Positions 9,346 through 19,670 of a DNA stretch of 64,000 nucleotides are shown piece by piece; position 1 is the first letter of the stretch, and each line of letters starts with the position of its first letter. The notes beneath the pieces were generated by a model, which was given only the letters and a program-made list of their open reading frames with translations, searched no databases and was not told where the DNA came from. The DNA lies in NCBI RefSeq assembly GCF_014284235.1, contig NZ_JACOGD010000006.1, positions 33,207-97,206 of the forward strand, in the 5' to 3' direction. The position numbers were made by a program, and so were the translations under genes. The DNA comes from Cognatundibacterium curvum (lineage in GTDB: Bacteria; Pseudomonadota; Gammaproteobacteria; Burkholderiales; Burkholderiaceae_D).

Positions 9346-9487
9346 TAAGATACACACAAGCCTCCGCCGCAAAAACCTGATGACATACGCTGTGCCAAAC
9401 GTATGACAAGAAGGCATTCAGCGGCGAGGTACATTTTGCGTCCTTTCCGTATCAGATAACTCACTTAAAAAACTTATTGGAGTCCCT

Positions 9488-10162
9488 ATGCAATTAGCTG
9501 GCAGCGAACATTCTTTCGGCGGCTCGCGTGAGCGCTTTATCGCGAAAGTATTTAATCATCTGGGCGGTGCTATCCTGGCCTTTACGGCGGTGGAAGTTCT
9601 GATTTTCAGCTCAGGCCTGTCGGTAGCGATTAACCAGGCCATGCGTGCACTGCCCTGGATCGCCATCATGGGTGCATTTATTCTGATCAGCTGGCTGGCC
9701 TCACGCGCAGCGCATCAGGTAGAAAGTCTGGCGGCACAATATGCAGCGCTGGGCGTGTTTATTGTGGCGGAAGCGATTATTTTCGTGCCGCTGCTGACCA
9801 TCGCCAATCAGGTTGCACCAGGTGCGATTTCGAATGCAGGTCTGATCACGGTATTGGCCACGCTGGGTCTGGTCGGTATCGCTTATGTGTCCCGTAAAGA
9901 TTTTTCTTTCCTGGGCAGCATATTGAAATGGGGTGGTCTGCTGGCACTGGTGACTATCCTGTGCGGCGCGATTTTCGGTTTTGAACTGGGTATGTTCTTC
10001 AGTATCGCGATGATCGGTCTGGCAGGTGGCGCGATTCTGTATGACGCATCCAACATCATTCATCATTATCCGGAAGACCGCTATGTCGGTGCGGCACTGG
10101 AATTGTTCGCGTCGGTGGCAATGATGTTCTGGTACGTACTGCGCCTGTTCCTGCGCCGTTAA
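9488..10162 (+). CDS. Bax inhibitor-1/YccA family integral membrane protein
   Basis: A 224-residue protein with about seven hydrophobic helices, a cytoplasmic N-terminus (SGGSRERFIAKVFNHLGGAI) and the family's C-terminal block ILYDASNIIHHYPEDRYVGAALELFASV. The family (BI-1/UPF0005, TMBIM-like) comprises inner-membrane proteins linked to pH-dependent calcium leak and, for E. coli YccA, to FtsH modulation; the exact role here is unknown. A TTGGAG site lies just before ATG 9488. It is separated from the upstream GNAT gene by 142 bp and ends at a strong terminator, so it is probably monocistronic. Confidence 0.9.
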   Translation: MQLAGSEHSFGGSRERFIAKVFNHLGGAILAFTAVEVLIFSSGLSVAINQAMRALPWIAIMGAFILISWLASRAAHQVESLAAQYAALGVFIVAEAIIFVPLLTIANQVAPGAISNAGLITVLATLGLVGIAYVSRKDFSFLGSILKWGGLLALVTILCGAIFGFELGMFFSIAMIGLAGGAILYDASNIIHHYPEDRYVGAALELFASVAMMFWYVLRLFLRR

Positions 10163-10185
10163 GACGGTTTTATTCGCACCAAACA

Positions 10186-10217
10186 AGCCGCTGTCAGTCG
10201 CTGACAGTGGCTTTTTT
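10186..10217 (+). terminator. Rho-independent terminator after the BI-1 gene
   Basis: Stem AGCCGCTGTCAG / CTGACAGTGGCT with a TCG loop (one G.U-type wobble) followed by six T. It lies 24 bp past the stop at 10162 and touches the stop of the convergent YkvA-like gene. Confidence 0.85.
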
Positions 10218-10563
10218 ATGTCAGGCTGTCCGGACCGCCAAACCATTTACGTAATTGCTCCCCGGCGCGCTGCTTCACTTCGTCATTGATGTAATAACCA
10301 ACGGTGACCAGCGCTGCAGCCAGTACCCCCAGATCGTCGGTATAACCAACGCCGGGCAAGACATCAGGAATTGCGTCCAGTGGTGAAATAAAATAAGCCA
10401 GCGCACCGAAAATCGCGGTTTTGGCCCACACCGGGGTATCCGGCCTTTGCGCGGCGTAGTACAGGCACAGCGCTTTTTCCACTACCTCACGTCCTGCCTT
10501 GCTGGCAAAAGCGCGTAGCTTGGCCCAGAAACCGGCGTCGCTATAGGATTCAGCAGCTTTCAT
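10216..10563 (-). CDS. YkvA family protein (DUF1232)
   Basis: A 115-residue protein with the DUF1232 signature: TPVWAKTAIFGALAYFISPLDAIPD, then GYTDDLGVLAAALVTV. The hydrophobic stretch (about residues 48-70) plus the SPLDAIPD turn is the diagnostic core. The N-terminus is amphipathic. The function is unknown in the family; a membrane-associated role is usually assumed. It is a single gene, with a MITE-like repeat just upstream (10593-10796) occupying what should be its promoter side. Confidence 0.85.
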   Translation of the reverse strand: MKAAESYSDAGFWAKLRAFASKAGREVVEKALCLYYAAQRPDTPVWAKTAIFGALAYFISPLDAIPDVLPGVGYTDDLGVLAAALVTVGYYINDEVKQRAGEQLRKWFGGPDSLT

Positions 10564-10592
10564 CGTGCACCTCGCTTATTCAAACTATAGTT

Positions 10593-10796
10593 TAGGACTG
10601 ACGCAAAATTGTCCCGGCAAGGCTAAAAACCCTTTGGTGCTGTGGAAAACATCGCTGGTAAGCGATGTCCGTTTCGCCAGCAGGCAACATGTTGCCTGAA
10701 ACCCTGGCTACACCTTGGCGACGCAGGCAGTACGCTTAGTACAAGGTGTGCAACTTGGAGCCATAACACAGCTGGGGCGGTTTTGCGTCAGTCCTA
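10593..10796. mobile_element. MITE-like element, long copy, TIR-bounded and non-coding
   Basis: About 204 bp bounded by perfect 16-bp inverted ends, TAGGACTGACGCAAAA and TTTTGCGTCAGTCCTA. It contains no credible ORF. The interior holds two perfect hairpins: ACATCGCT/AGCGATGT near 10648-10667 and CAGGCAACATGTTGCCTG at 10681-10698. It also holds an 18-mer (10716-10733) found inverted in the shorter copy at 58091-58195. The terminal TA could be a target duplication; no longer duplication is visible. Confidence 0.75.
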
Positions 10797-10812
10797 TCAG
10801 TGGATAAGCCTA

Positions 10813-12864
10813 TCATATATCAACAGGATCAATTTCCAGACTCCATTTGACGCGGCTCTTCCAGCTGCGTAACTCCGTAATCCAGAGCCGGGCAAATGCC
10901 TGTAATGCCGGGCGCGAGGCGGATTCGATCAATAACTGGGCGCGGTCACGATTCGCCACGCGTGTCATGGTCATAGGAATAGGATCATTGATGGTGATCA
11001 TGGGATGCGGCATACAGGCGGCCGCCTGTTGCAGAAAGTCCAGCGCAGTTTGTAATTCACGCGCTTCCGCCCTCAGCAGCGCCTGGTACATATACGGCGG
11101 CAATTGCGCCTGTTCGCGCTCGGCCAGCATATCGGCCGCGAAATGGCGGTAATTGTGCGCCATCAGCGCGTGATACAGCGGATGATCAGGATAACGGGTC
11201 TGGACATAGACTTCAGACGCATTACCACCTTCGGCCTGAGCGCGGCGTCCGGCGCGGCCTGCGACCTGCATCAATTGTGCAAACAAGCGTTCGCTGGCAC
11301 GGTAATCCTGAGAAAACAGGGCCGCATCCGGATTCAGTGCCGCTACCAGCGTCAGGCGCTGGAAATCATGGCCTTTGGCGACCATCTGGGTGCCGATCAG
11401 AATATCGACTTCACCTTCATGTACCCGTTCAAACGCGGCGGCGGCACTGCCTTTGAGGCGGGTAGAGTCGGCATCGATGCGGAATACCCGTGCCTCGGGG
11501 AACATGGCGGCCAGGGTTTCTTCCAGCCTTTGGGTACCGCGTCCCAGTGGTTGCAGATCGATATTGCCGCAAGTCGGACAAGCACGCGGTATGCGCTGCT
11601 CCAGACCGCAATGGTGGCAACGCAAGCGATGATCGCCTTTGTGCATGACCAGATTGGCGGTGCAGCGCGTGCACTGGCTGATCCAGCCACAGGCATCGCA
11701 GGACAACACCGGCGCATAGCCGCGCCGGTTCAGGAACAGCAAGGATTGCTCGCCCTTCTCCAGCCTGAGCCGGATGGCGGCGATCAGACGCTGGCTCAGG
11801 CCCTCGCTGGGTTTTTCTTTTTCCAGATTGATGATTTTAACGATGGGCAAGACAGCATCCTGTACCGCACGCTGACTGAGCTCCGACAACTGATAACGCC
11901 CATGCTGAACCGCATGCCAGCTTTCCAGCGAAGGGGTGGCCGAGCCCAGCAATACCGGTATCTGGCGCTGACGTGCACGCCAGACAGCGAGGTCGCGCGC
12001 CGAGTAGCGTAAGCCTTCCTGCTGTTTATACGAGGGGTCATGCTCTTCATCGACGATCAGCAACTGCAGATCTGGCAGCGAGGCAAAAATCGCCAGCCGG
12101 GTTCCCAGGATAATCCGCGCAGCACCAGTGTGTGCGGATAACCAGTGTAGCAGGCGCTCACCCTCAGCCAGACCGCTATGCAGCGTGGCCAGCATCAGGC
12201 CCGGAAAACGATGGCGGATATGGGTTTCAAACTGGGGGGTCAGATTGATTTCCGGAACCAGAATCAAGACCTGGGCGGTGGCCGACTGCGCCAGGATACG
12301 TGCGGCGGCCTGCAGATAGACTTCGGTTTTGCCACTGCCGGTGACGCCAAACAATAAGCGGGGCACAAAGCCCTGGCCCTCGGTCACAGCCGCCACTGCC
12401 GCAGCCTGTTCTGCATTCAGGCTGGCTTCCTGCTGCGCGACTGGTGCTGAAGCTGGGGCGGCAGTCAGTTTGCTGAGCTTTTTAAGTGCGCGATCCAGGG
12501 CGACGGTTTTGATCGCTTTCAGATTCTTGGGCAGCGAGGGTAACACTACCTCACCCAGCGGGCGTTGGTAATACTCTGCGGCAAAACGGGCTAAGGCCAG
12601 CCACTCCTCACCCAGCGGCGGCAACTGCGGCCGCACGGCCAGCACATCGCGGATTTTTTCGGCTGGCACCGTGGTTTCCTGCAGTATCTGCAGCACGATA
12701 CCGGTGATTTGCTGGCTGCCAAACGGAATCAGCACCAGACTGCCGACGACTGGAACCGGCAACAAGGCGCCCGCCTCATCACGCAAGGAAAAACGATAAT
12801 CAAAGAAACTGTCAAGCGGTGTATCGATCGCAACCCGCAAAAAGACTGGTGCCAACAAGCTCAT
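10813..12864 (-). CDS. priA: Primosomal replication restart helicase PriA
   Basis: A 683-residue superfamily-2 helicase that reloads the replisome at collapsed forks. It shows an N-terminal 3'-DNA-binding domain (VFLRVAIDTPLDSFFDYRF), Walker A GVTGSGKTEVY (about residue 170), DEEHD (motif II), GSATPSLES (motif III), the paired zinc-binding cysteine clusters (CDACG, CTRC, CHHCG, CPTCG) and helicase motifs V/VI (GTQMVAKGHDF, QVAGRAGR). It is slightly shorter than the E. coli protein (about 730). Its upstream region carries DnaA-box-like sites at 12914, 12928 and 12940. Confidence 0.97.
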   Translation of the reverse strand: MSLLAPVFLRVAIDTPLDSFFDYRFSLRDEAGALLPVPVVGSLVLIPFGSQQITGIVLQILQETTVPAEKIRDVLAVRPQLPPLGEEWLALARFAAEYYQRPLGEVVLPSLPKNLKAIKTVALDRALKKLSKLTAAPASAPVAQQEASLNAEQAAAVAAVTEGQGFVPRLLFGVTGSGKTEVYLQAAARILAQSATAQVLILVPEINLTPQFETHIRHRFPGLMLATLHSGLAEGERLLHWLSAHTGAARIILGTRLAIFASLPDLQLLIVDEEHDPSYKQQEGLRYSARDLAVWRARQRQIPVLLGSATPSLESWHAVQHGRYQLSELSQRAVQDAVLPIVKIINLEKEKPSEGLSQRLIAAIRLRLEKGEQSLLFLNRRGYAPVLSCDACGWISQCTRCTANLVMHKGDHRLRCHHCGLEQRIPRACPTCGNIDLQPLGRGTQRLEETLAAMFPEARVFRIDADSTRLKGSAAAAFERVHEGEVDILIGTQMVAKGHDFQRLTLVAALNPDAALFSQDYRASERLFAQLMQVAGRAGRRAQAEGGNASEVYVQTRYPDHPLYHALMAHNYRHFAADMLAEREQAQLPPYMYQALLRAEARELQTALDFLQQAAACMPHPMITINDPIPMTMTRVANRDRAQLLIESASRPALQAFARLWITELRSWKSRVKWSLEIDPVDI

Positions 12865-13328
12865 TCCCGTGGTCCGGCCACGCTAAGTATTGGTTTCATA
12901 AGCAGTTTTTGAGATATCCACAATTTCTGTGGACAACTTTGTGGAGAAAGCCCTATTGACAAAGCCTGAGACCAGTAACGGCGCGGGTTTCCAGCCAGTC
13001 GGCGCTCAGCAAGTCAATATTTTACCTGTTTAAAATCAATGACTTACAAATTTTTGCAAATTAAAACAAAAATATTTCGGGCTTTTTTTACTGTGCCCAG
13101 ATTTTGTGCATAAGTAAGTAAGGTGAAATGAAAAATTGCAAACAGATGAGCGCGTCTGATCTGCATTTCCAGCCCATTCTGACCTGAAAAGCGCATGAAA
13201 TATACGTTTTGCAACGCAACATGACGCATGAAGGCGCTTGTCGGGCACAACGCTGTTGCTGAGCGCTTTAACACTGTATATGCAAGACAGCCAGCGCCCC
13301 GTTACGGTGCGGCGCTGGCATGGGCACA
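12865..13328. other. Intergenic region X between hemE and priA with DnaA-box-like sites
   Basis: 464 bp with no credible gene. Above the priA start are ATATCCACA (12914-12922), TGTGGACAA (12928-12936) and TGTGGAGAA (12940-12948). Further on are the string ttttgcaaatt (about 13051) and TGTGCATAA (13105-13113). The same order of elements recurs upstream of hemE (14544-14711). Near hemE there is a 9-bp inverted repeat GCCAGCGCC/GGCGCTGGC at 13290-13319, possibly a hemE terminator lacking a T-run. Confidence 0.5.
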
Positions 13329-14417
13329 TCAACCCGCCTGACGCTGGCTGCGGCTGTAACTGTGGACCGTCTCGACCAGTACGCTGACCGCTTCCGGTGG
13401 TGTGAACTGGGAAATACCATGGCCCAGATTAAACACATGACCCTGACCTGCGGCTGGCTTGCCGTAAGCGTCCAGCGTGGCGATCACCTGGGCCTTGATT
13501 TGTTCCGGCTCTGCAAACAACACGGCAGGGTCCAGATTGCCTTGCAAGGCGACCTGATGGCCGACCCGCGCACGCGCCTGACCCAGGTTCACGGTCCAGT
13601 CCAGGCCGACCGCATCCGCGCCGATAGCAGCGATCTGTTCCAGCCATAAACCACCACCTTTGGTGAACACGATGGCAGGAATGCGCTGACCGTTTTTCTC
13701 TTTTTGTAATTGCTGAATGATGTCCTGCATGTATTTGAGCGAAAACGCATGGTATTCCGCATCCGCCAGCGCACCACCCCAGCTATCGAAGATCATCACG
13801 GCCTGGGCACCGGCATCAATCTGTGCATTCAGATAGCTGGCGACCGCATCAGCATTGGTTTTCAGGATATGGTGCATCAGGTCAGGACGCTGATACATCA
13901 TTTTCTTCACGGTATGGAATTCACGCGAGCCCTGCCCCTCAACCATATAGCAAGCCAGGGTCCACGGGCTACCGGAAAAACCGATCAGCGGTACCCGGCC
14001 ATTGAGTGCATGGCGAATCTGAGTCACCGCATCAAACACATACTGCAGGCTGCCCGCTTCAGGCACGCGCAAGGCCAGCACATCTTTTTCATCAGCCAGA
14101 CGACGTTCAAACTTCGGTCCTTCGCCTTCTTCAAAATACAGACCCAGGCCCATCGCATCCGGGACGGTCAGGATGTCAGAAAACAGGATGGCGGCATCCA
14201 GTGGATAACGATCTATCGGCTGTAAGGTGACTTCGGTCGCGAAATCCGGATTTTTTGCCAGCCCCATGAACGAACCAGCCCCTTTACGGGTCGCGCGGTA
14301 TTCAGGCAAATAGCGACCCGCCTGACGCATCAGCCACAGCGGCGTGTACTCGGTTTCCTGACGCAACAAGGCTTTGAGGAAAGTGTCATTTTTTAAAGGG
14401 GCAAAGGATGTGGACAT
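13329..14417 (-). CDS. hemE: Uroporphyrinogen decarboxylase
   Basis: A 362-residue cytoplasmic enzyme that converts uroporphyrinogen III to coproporphyrinogen III in haem synthesis. Family motifs are clear: [17 protein letters not shown] at residues 21-37 (active-site arginines), [14 protein letters not shown] with the essential aspartate, [16 protein letters not shown], and the C-terminal [16 protein letters not shown]. Length matches the family (about 355). It lies alone between two DnaA-box-bearing intergenic regions. Confidence 0.98.
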   Translation of the reverse strand: MSTSFAPLKNDTFLKALLRQETEYTPLWLMRQAGRYLPEYRATRKGAGSFMGLAKNPDFATEVTLQPIDRYPLDAAILFSDILTVPDAMGLGLYFEEGEGPKFERRLADEKDVLALRVPEAGSLQYVFDAVTQIRHALNGRVPLIGFSGSPWTLACYMVEGQGSREFHTVKKMMYQRPDLMHHILKTNADAVASYLNAQIDAGAQAVMIFDSWGGALADAEYHAFSLKYMQDIIQQLQKEKNGQRIPAIVFTKGGGLWLEQIAAIGADAVGLDWTVNLGQARARVGHQVALQGNLDPAVLFAEPEQIKAQVIATLDAYGKPAAGQGHVFNLGHGISQFTPPEAVSVLVETVHSYSRSQRQAG

Positions 14418-14718
14418 GTCAGCTTTCTAAGAGGCAGTTTCTTTTATGATCAGAACAGGCAGCATTATCGCTTAAGCTGCCGTGATCAGCATCTGATCTC
14501 GCGCAAGACTGGCGCGTCAGACAGAAACGGATAAGACAGTAGCTGTGGATAACTTTGTGGACAGCTTTTACTTATTTGAGGTTTACTTCGATTTTATCAC
14601 CACAGTTAACAAATAATTCGCATAACTATATGATTTCATTGACTTTATTTGTGTTAACTAATTTTGCAAATTTAAATTGCTTAAAATTTGTGCTTGACAG
14701 ACTGTGCATAAGTAACAT
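14418..14718. other. Intergenic region Y upstream of hemE with DnaA boxes
   Basis: 301 bp, AT-rich in its right half, no gene. It contains TGTGGATAA (14544-14552), TGTGGACAG (14556-14564), ttttgcaaatt (about 14661) and TGTGCATAA (14703-14711). AGCTGT...ACAGCT brackets the first pair as an inverted repeat. The layout parallels the region downstream of hemE and upstream of priA. Confidence 0.5.
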
Positions 14719-15474
14719 TCATGCAGGCAAATTTTTGTGTTTCCCTACATAAATTGTGAGTAATTGCTCCGCCCACAAAGCCGCCCCCATCGCAGATGGA
14801 TGATAGCCATCTGACGCCATACAGCGCTTATCGCGCATGACAGGCATGGCAACGTGACAAAGTTGTGACGTGCCAGCAACAAGATCAGCCACGGCCCTAT
14901 CCAGGCTTGCCGCCTTATAGCCGAGTACCTGGCGTAAAGGCGTAGGCAGCGCCGGAAATTCTGCCAGCTTAGGCACACCGGAGATCAGGATCTGTGCTGC
15001 TGGCCAGCGCGTCTGTATTTGCTGCAGTAAAGCCGCCATCTGACGCCGATACCTTGCCACCGTTGCAAATGCGGTGCTGTCATTCACCCCGAAGCTTAGC
15101 AAAATGATGTCCACCGTTTCCGTCTGTGACGCTGATAGCTGCTGCAACCAGCCGGAAGCCGCCGCCAGCCTGGCGCCATTTTCAGCCAGCACCTGCCAAT
15201 GCACCTGACAGGCTTGTTGCTGCGCGAGCAATGCCGCAAAACGGGCACACAGGCTGTCTTCGTAATGAGCGACACCTACGCCTGCCATCGGCGATTCACC
15301 GATGCCTAAGACCCGCAAACTGCGGCTGGCATCGCGCTGCCCGGCCAGTCCAAACGGCTGGCCTGCAGCTATCGGCAGACGCGGCGTGATACGGCGGGTA
15401 CGCCTGCCCTGCCACCATAGCAAGGGGAATAGAACGCCGGCCAGCAATTCTGGTGCATAGTCGCGCAATGCCAA
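14719..15474 (-). CDS. SGNH/GDSL-family hydrolase
   Basis: A 251-residue protein with the four SGNH blocks: block I LGIGESPMAG (Ser in GES, replacing the more usual GDS), a block II region with ENGARLA, block III LSFGVNDST, and block V DGYHPSAMG with the Asp-x-x-His pair (DGYHP instead of DGIHP). It has an N-terminal hydrophobic patch (LLAGVLFPLLWW), which may anchor it in the membrane. The substrate cannot be told; esterase or lipase activity is likely. Its start lies 3 bp after the ppk2 stop, so the two are cotranscribed. Confidence 0.85.
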   Translation of the reverse strand: MALRDYAPELLAGVLFPLLWWQGRRTRRITPRLPIAAGQPFGLAGQRDASRSLRVLGIGESPMAGVGVAHYEDSLCARFAALLAQQQACQVHWQVLAENGARLAAASGWLQQLSASQTETVDIILLSFGVNDSTAFATVARYRRQMAALLQQIQTRWPAAQILISGVPKLAEFPALPTPLRQVLGYKAASLDRAVADLVAGTSQLCHVAMPVMRDKRCMASDGYHPSAMGAALWAEQLLTIYVGKHKNLPA

Positions 15475-15477
15475 GAT

Positions 15478-16302
15478 TTACACTACCTTCAGTTTGCTGA
15501 ATTCGGGATTGCCTGGTGGGAAGCTCAATTGCAGACTTTCCAGTCTTTCCTGCACGATGCTGGCGATCACCAGATTACGCTGGGTCTTAGAGTCAGATGG
15601 AATCACATACCAGGGCGCATAAGGCGTATCGGTCGCTTTGAGTGCGCGCTCGTAGGCATCCTGATACGCATCCCAATGCGCACGTTCGGCCAGATCCTGA
15701 GGGTCAAATTTCCAGTGCTTGGCCGGGTCCGCCAGCCTTTCCTGCAGACGCGACTTCTGTTCGTCTTTCGAGATATGCAGAAAGAACTTCAGGATGATGG
15801 TGCCGGTCTCGCTCAGCATGCGTTCAAAATCGCGGATATGGGCGTAACGCTGTTCACATTCTGCCGGAGTAATCCATTCATGCACGCGTGCGATCAGCAC
15901 TTCTTCATAATGGCTGCGGTTAAAGATCACCATTTCGCCCTTGGCCGGGACTTCCTGATGCACGCGCCACAGATAATCATGGTCTTTCTCGGCATTACTC
16001 GGCGCTTTAAACGCGACGGTGCGCGCGCCGAGCGGGTTGACCTGCCCGAATACGGCTTTGACGGTACCGTCTTTGCCAGAGGTATCCATGCCTTGCAGGA
16101 TAATCAGGAGTTTCGGTGCATGCGCTGCGACAAAGATTTCTTGCAGATCAGAGATTTTCTCACCGATACGCAGGGTCTGTAACTTATCCACCGCCTTGGC
16201 ATCGGGCTGGCCAGCGGCGGCGGCACCGATTAACTTGCGGTTGGCGTCACTGTCTTTGAGTTTGAAAGCTTCAGGCAAATGGAATAATTCGGCAATGCTC
16301 AT
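15478..16302 (-). CDS. Polyphosphate kinase 2 (PPK2) family protein
   Basis: A 274-residue P-loop kinase that transfers phosphate between polyphosphate and nucleotides. Seen: Walker A-type LQGMDTSGKDGTVKAVFG, the Walker B-like region VIFNRSHYEEVL, the lid residues with RDFERML and KSRLQERL, and APWYVIPSDSKTQRN near the C-terminus. Length and the single-domain arrangement match the polyphosphate:AMP or ADP phosphotransferase subfamilies; which nucleotide is used cannot be decided here. It is followed by the SGNH hydrolase with a 3-bp gap and preceded by the CoA-binding protein. Confidence 0.93.
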   Translation of the reverse strand: MSIAELFHLPEAFKLKDSDANRKLIGAAAAGQPDAKAVDKLQTLRIGEKISDLQEIFVAAHAPKLLIILQGMDTSGKDGTVKAVFGQVNPLGARTVAFKAPSNAEKDHDYLWRVHQEVPAKGEMVIFNRSHYEEVLIARVHEWITPAECEQRYAHIRDFERMLSETGTIILKFFLHISKDEQKSRLQERLADPAKHWKFDPQDLAERAHWDAYQDAYERALKATDTPYAPWYVIPSDSKTQRNLVIASIVQERLESLQLSFPPGNPEFSKLKVV

Positions 16303-16326
16303 GCACAGATCTCCTGATCAGGTGGG

Positions 16327-16761
16327 TTAAAGCTGGGAAAAACGCTTGCGGTGTTCAATTTTCAGACACAAATCCATCACCACCAGCAAACCTGCTGCGC
16401 GTGCGGTGGCTGCCGCCTGAGGATGAATGATGCCGGATTGCATCCACAGGCAGCGCGCAGCTATCTGTATCGCTTGCTGCGCGAGTTCTGGCATATAGCT
16501 GGCCTGCCGGAAGCAATCGACGATATCTATCGTATGTGCCTGCCCTGCCGTGAGCAAATCGGGATACACCAGTTCACCGAGCAAAGTTTGTCCGGCCAAA
16601 CCGGGATTCACCGGCACGATGCGATAGCCATGTTGCTGCATATACGCAGCCACCTGATGGCTGGGGCGCTCAGGATTGGCGGAAAAGCCAGGCACAGCAA
16701 TCGTACGGCTGTGCGCTAAGCAAGCTGTAATTGCATCACTGCTGGTCGTATCGGTAGGCAT
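16327..16761 (-). CDS. CoA-binding domain protein (YccU-like)
   Basis: A 144-residue Rossmann-fold protein with the CoA-binding signature (AVPGFSANPERPSHQVAAYM, YRIVPVNPG) and the C-terminal LWMQSGIIHPQAAATARAAGL block. These small proteins resemble the N-terminal domain of succinyl-CoA ligase alpha subunits but have no assigned reaction. It lies 24 bp upstream of ppk2 in the same direction, probably one unit CoA-binding-ppk2-SGNH, and starts downstream of the atp operon terminator. Confidence 0.9.
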   Translation of the reverse strand: MPTDTTSSDAITACLAHSRTIAVPGFSANPERPSHQVAAYMQQHGYRIVPVNPGLAGQTLLGELVYPDLLTAGQAHTIDIVDCFRQASYMPELAQQAIQIAARCLWMQSGIIHPQAAATARAAGLLVVMDLCLKIEHRKRFSQL

Positions 16762-16779
16762 CTGTGCTCCCGGAAAAAT

Positions 16780-16805
16780 AAAAAGGCAGCCTGAGCTGCC
16801 TTTTT
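16780..16805 (-). terminator. Terminator of the atp operon
   Basis: Hairpin AAAAAGGCAGC-CTGA-GCTGCCTTTTT, symmetrical so usable on either strand, located 38 bp past the atpC stop. It separates the atp operon from the CoA-binding-ppk2 unit. Confidence 0.9.
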
Positions 16806-16843
16806 ACTGTAGTACTTTCGTCGCCAGGACTGCTGCGGACGAA

Positions 16844-17266
16844 TTAACGTTTCTGACGCAATTTTTGAATCGCTGCCAATTGGGCGATCGCCGATGCCAG
16901 TTCCGCCTGTGCTTGCGCATAGTCGATTTTGGAATCACGATTAACCAAAGCCTGCTCAGCCAGTTTCTTGGCTTCACTTGCTTTCGCTTCGTCCAGATCG
17001 TGCCCGCGAATCGCGGTATCAGCCAGAACAGTCACGCCGTCCGGTTGCACTTCGAGGATACCGCCAGCAACGAAGACGAATTCGTCTTCAGCCTGACCAG
17101 CAACCTTGATGCGCACCGCACCCGGTTTGATACGGGTAATCAGCGGAGTATGTTTTGGATAAATACCCAATTCACCAGCCTCACCTGGCAACGCGACGAA
17201 TTCGGCTTCACCAGAAAAGATAGACTCTTCTGCAGAAACCACGTCAACGTGAATAGTGTGTGCCAT
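16844..17266 (-). CDS. atpC: F1 ATP synthase subunit epsilon
   Basis: A 140-residue subunit of the F1 stalk, beginning [20 protein letters not shown], followed by the beta-sandwich ([19 protein letters not shown]) and the C-terminal helical hairpin. A longer open frame to 17314 exists, but the ATG at 17266 gives the family's usual N-terminus and has an AAAGGGTC site upstream. Last gene of the operon, followed by the terminator at 16780-16805. Confidence 0.97.
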   Translation of the reverse strand: MAHTIHVDVVSAEESIFSGEAEFVALPGEAGELGIYPKHTPLITRIKPGAVRIKVAGQAEDEFVFVAGGILEVQPDGVTVLADTAIRGHDLDEAKASEAKKLAEQALVNRDSKIDYAQAQAELASAIAQLAAIQKLRQKR

Positions 17267-17337
17267 GTCGGACCCTTTGTGTACGCTTGAAAAAGCTGTG
17301 CTGCGGTGCTTCACACCGCAGCGCTAGCGCTTAAAAA

Positions 17338-18771
<1,434 letters not shown>

Positions 18772-19641
18772 TTAGACCGCTGCCGCACCGGCGACGATCT
18801 CGGAGAGCTCTTTGGTAATCGCAGCCTGACGGGTTTTGTTATAAACCAGTTTCAGTTCGCCGATTACATTACCTGCGTTATCACTTGCCGACTTCATCGC
18901 CACCATACGTGCCGATTGTTCAGACGCCATGTTTTCAGCCACTGCCTGATAAATCAGTGCTTCTACATAACGGATCAGCAATTCATCAATCACGGTATTC
19001 GCATCTGGTTCGTAGATGTAATCCCAGGAATGGGAAGACTTATCTGCGACCATTTTGTCGGTTGTCAGAGGCAGTAACTGCTCAAACACCGGTTCTTGCT
19101 TCATCGTGTTGATAAACTTGGTATAACTCAGGTAAACCGCGTCGAGTTTGCCTTCCTGATAGGCGTCCAGTAACACTTTTACCGGGCCAATCAACTTATC
19201 GAGGTGCGGAGTGTCGCCCAGCTGGATAGCGTGGGAAACGACCGGAGCACCGATACGATTCAGGAAGCCGAGACCTTTATTACCAATTGCAACTGCTTCT
19301 ACTTTTGAACCCTTACCTTCGAGTTCACGCAATTTGTTGGTGACCAGACGTAAAACGTTGGTATTCAAGCCACCGCACAAACCTTTATCTGTTGTTACAA
19401 CGATCAGACCAACTTTCTTGGCCTGATCCTGTTGAACCATGAAAGGATGCGTGTACTCTGGGTTGGCCTGTGACAAGTTAGCAGCGATATTACGAATCTT
19501 TTCACTGTAAGGGCGGGCTGCACGCATCCGGTCCTGCGCTTTACGCATTTTGGATGCGGCGACCATTTCCATCGCCTTAGTGATTTTCTTCGTATTTTCT
19601 ACGCTTTTAATCTTGCCACGTATCTCTTTGCCTGCAGCCAT
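18772..19641 (-). CDS. atpG: F1 ATP synthase subunit gamma
   Basis: A 289-residue central rotor shaft protein. The N-terminal [20 protein letters not shown] and the C-terminal [20 protein letters not shown] coiled-coil halves are conserved; [11 protein letters not shown] in the middle is also characteristic. The order atpA-atpG-atpD and short spacing place it firmly in the operon. Confidence 0.99.
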   Translation of the reverse strand: MAAGKEIRGKIKSVENTKKITKAMEMVAASKMRKAQDRMRAARPYSEKIRNIAANLSQANPEYTHPFMVQQDQAKKVGLIVVTTDKGLCGGLNTNVLRLVTNKLRELEGKGSKVEAVAIGNKGLGFLNRIGAPVVSHAIQLGDTPHLDKLIGPVKVLLDAYQEGKLDAVYLSYTKFINTMKQEPVFEQLLPLTTDKMVADKSSHSWDYIYEPDANTVIDELLIRYVEALIYQAVAENMASEQSARMVAMKSASDNAGNVIGELKLVYNKTRQAAITKELSEIVAGAAAV

Positions 19642-19670
19642 GAGTATTGACTCCTTCTAGCTACAGTAAA

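Noticed and set aside
13290-13319. Certain rho-independent terminator for hemE
   Set aside because: A good stem exists but no T-run follows on the gene strand, so it is only mentioned in the gap entry.
13036-13332. 98-residue minus ORF between hemE and priA
   Set aside because: No ribosome site, composition unlike neighbours, overlaps the DnaA-box region.
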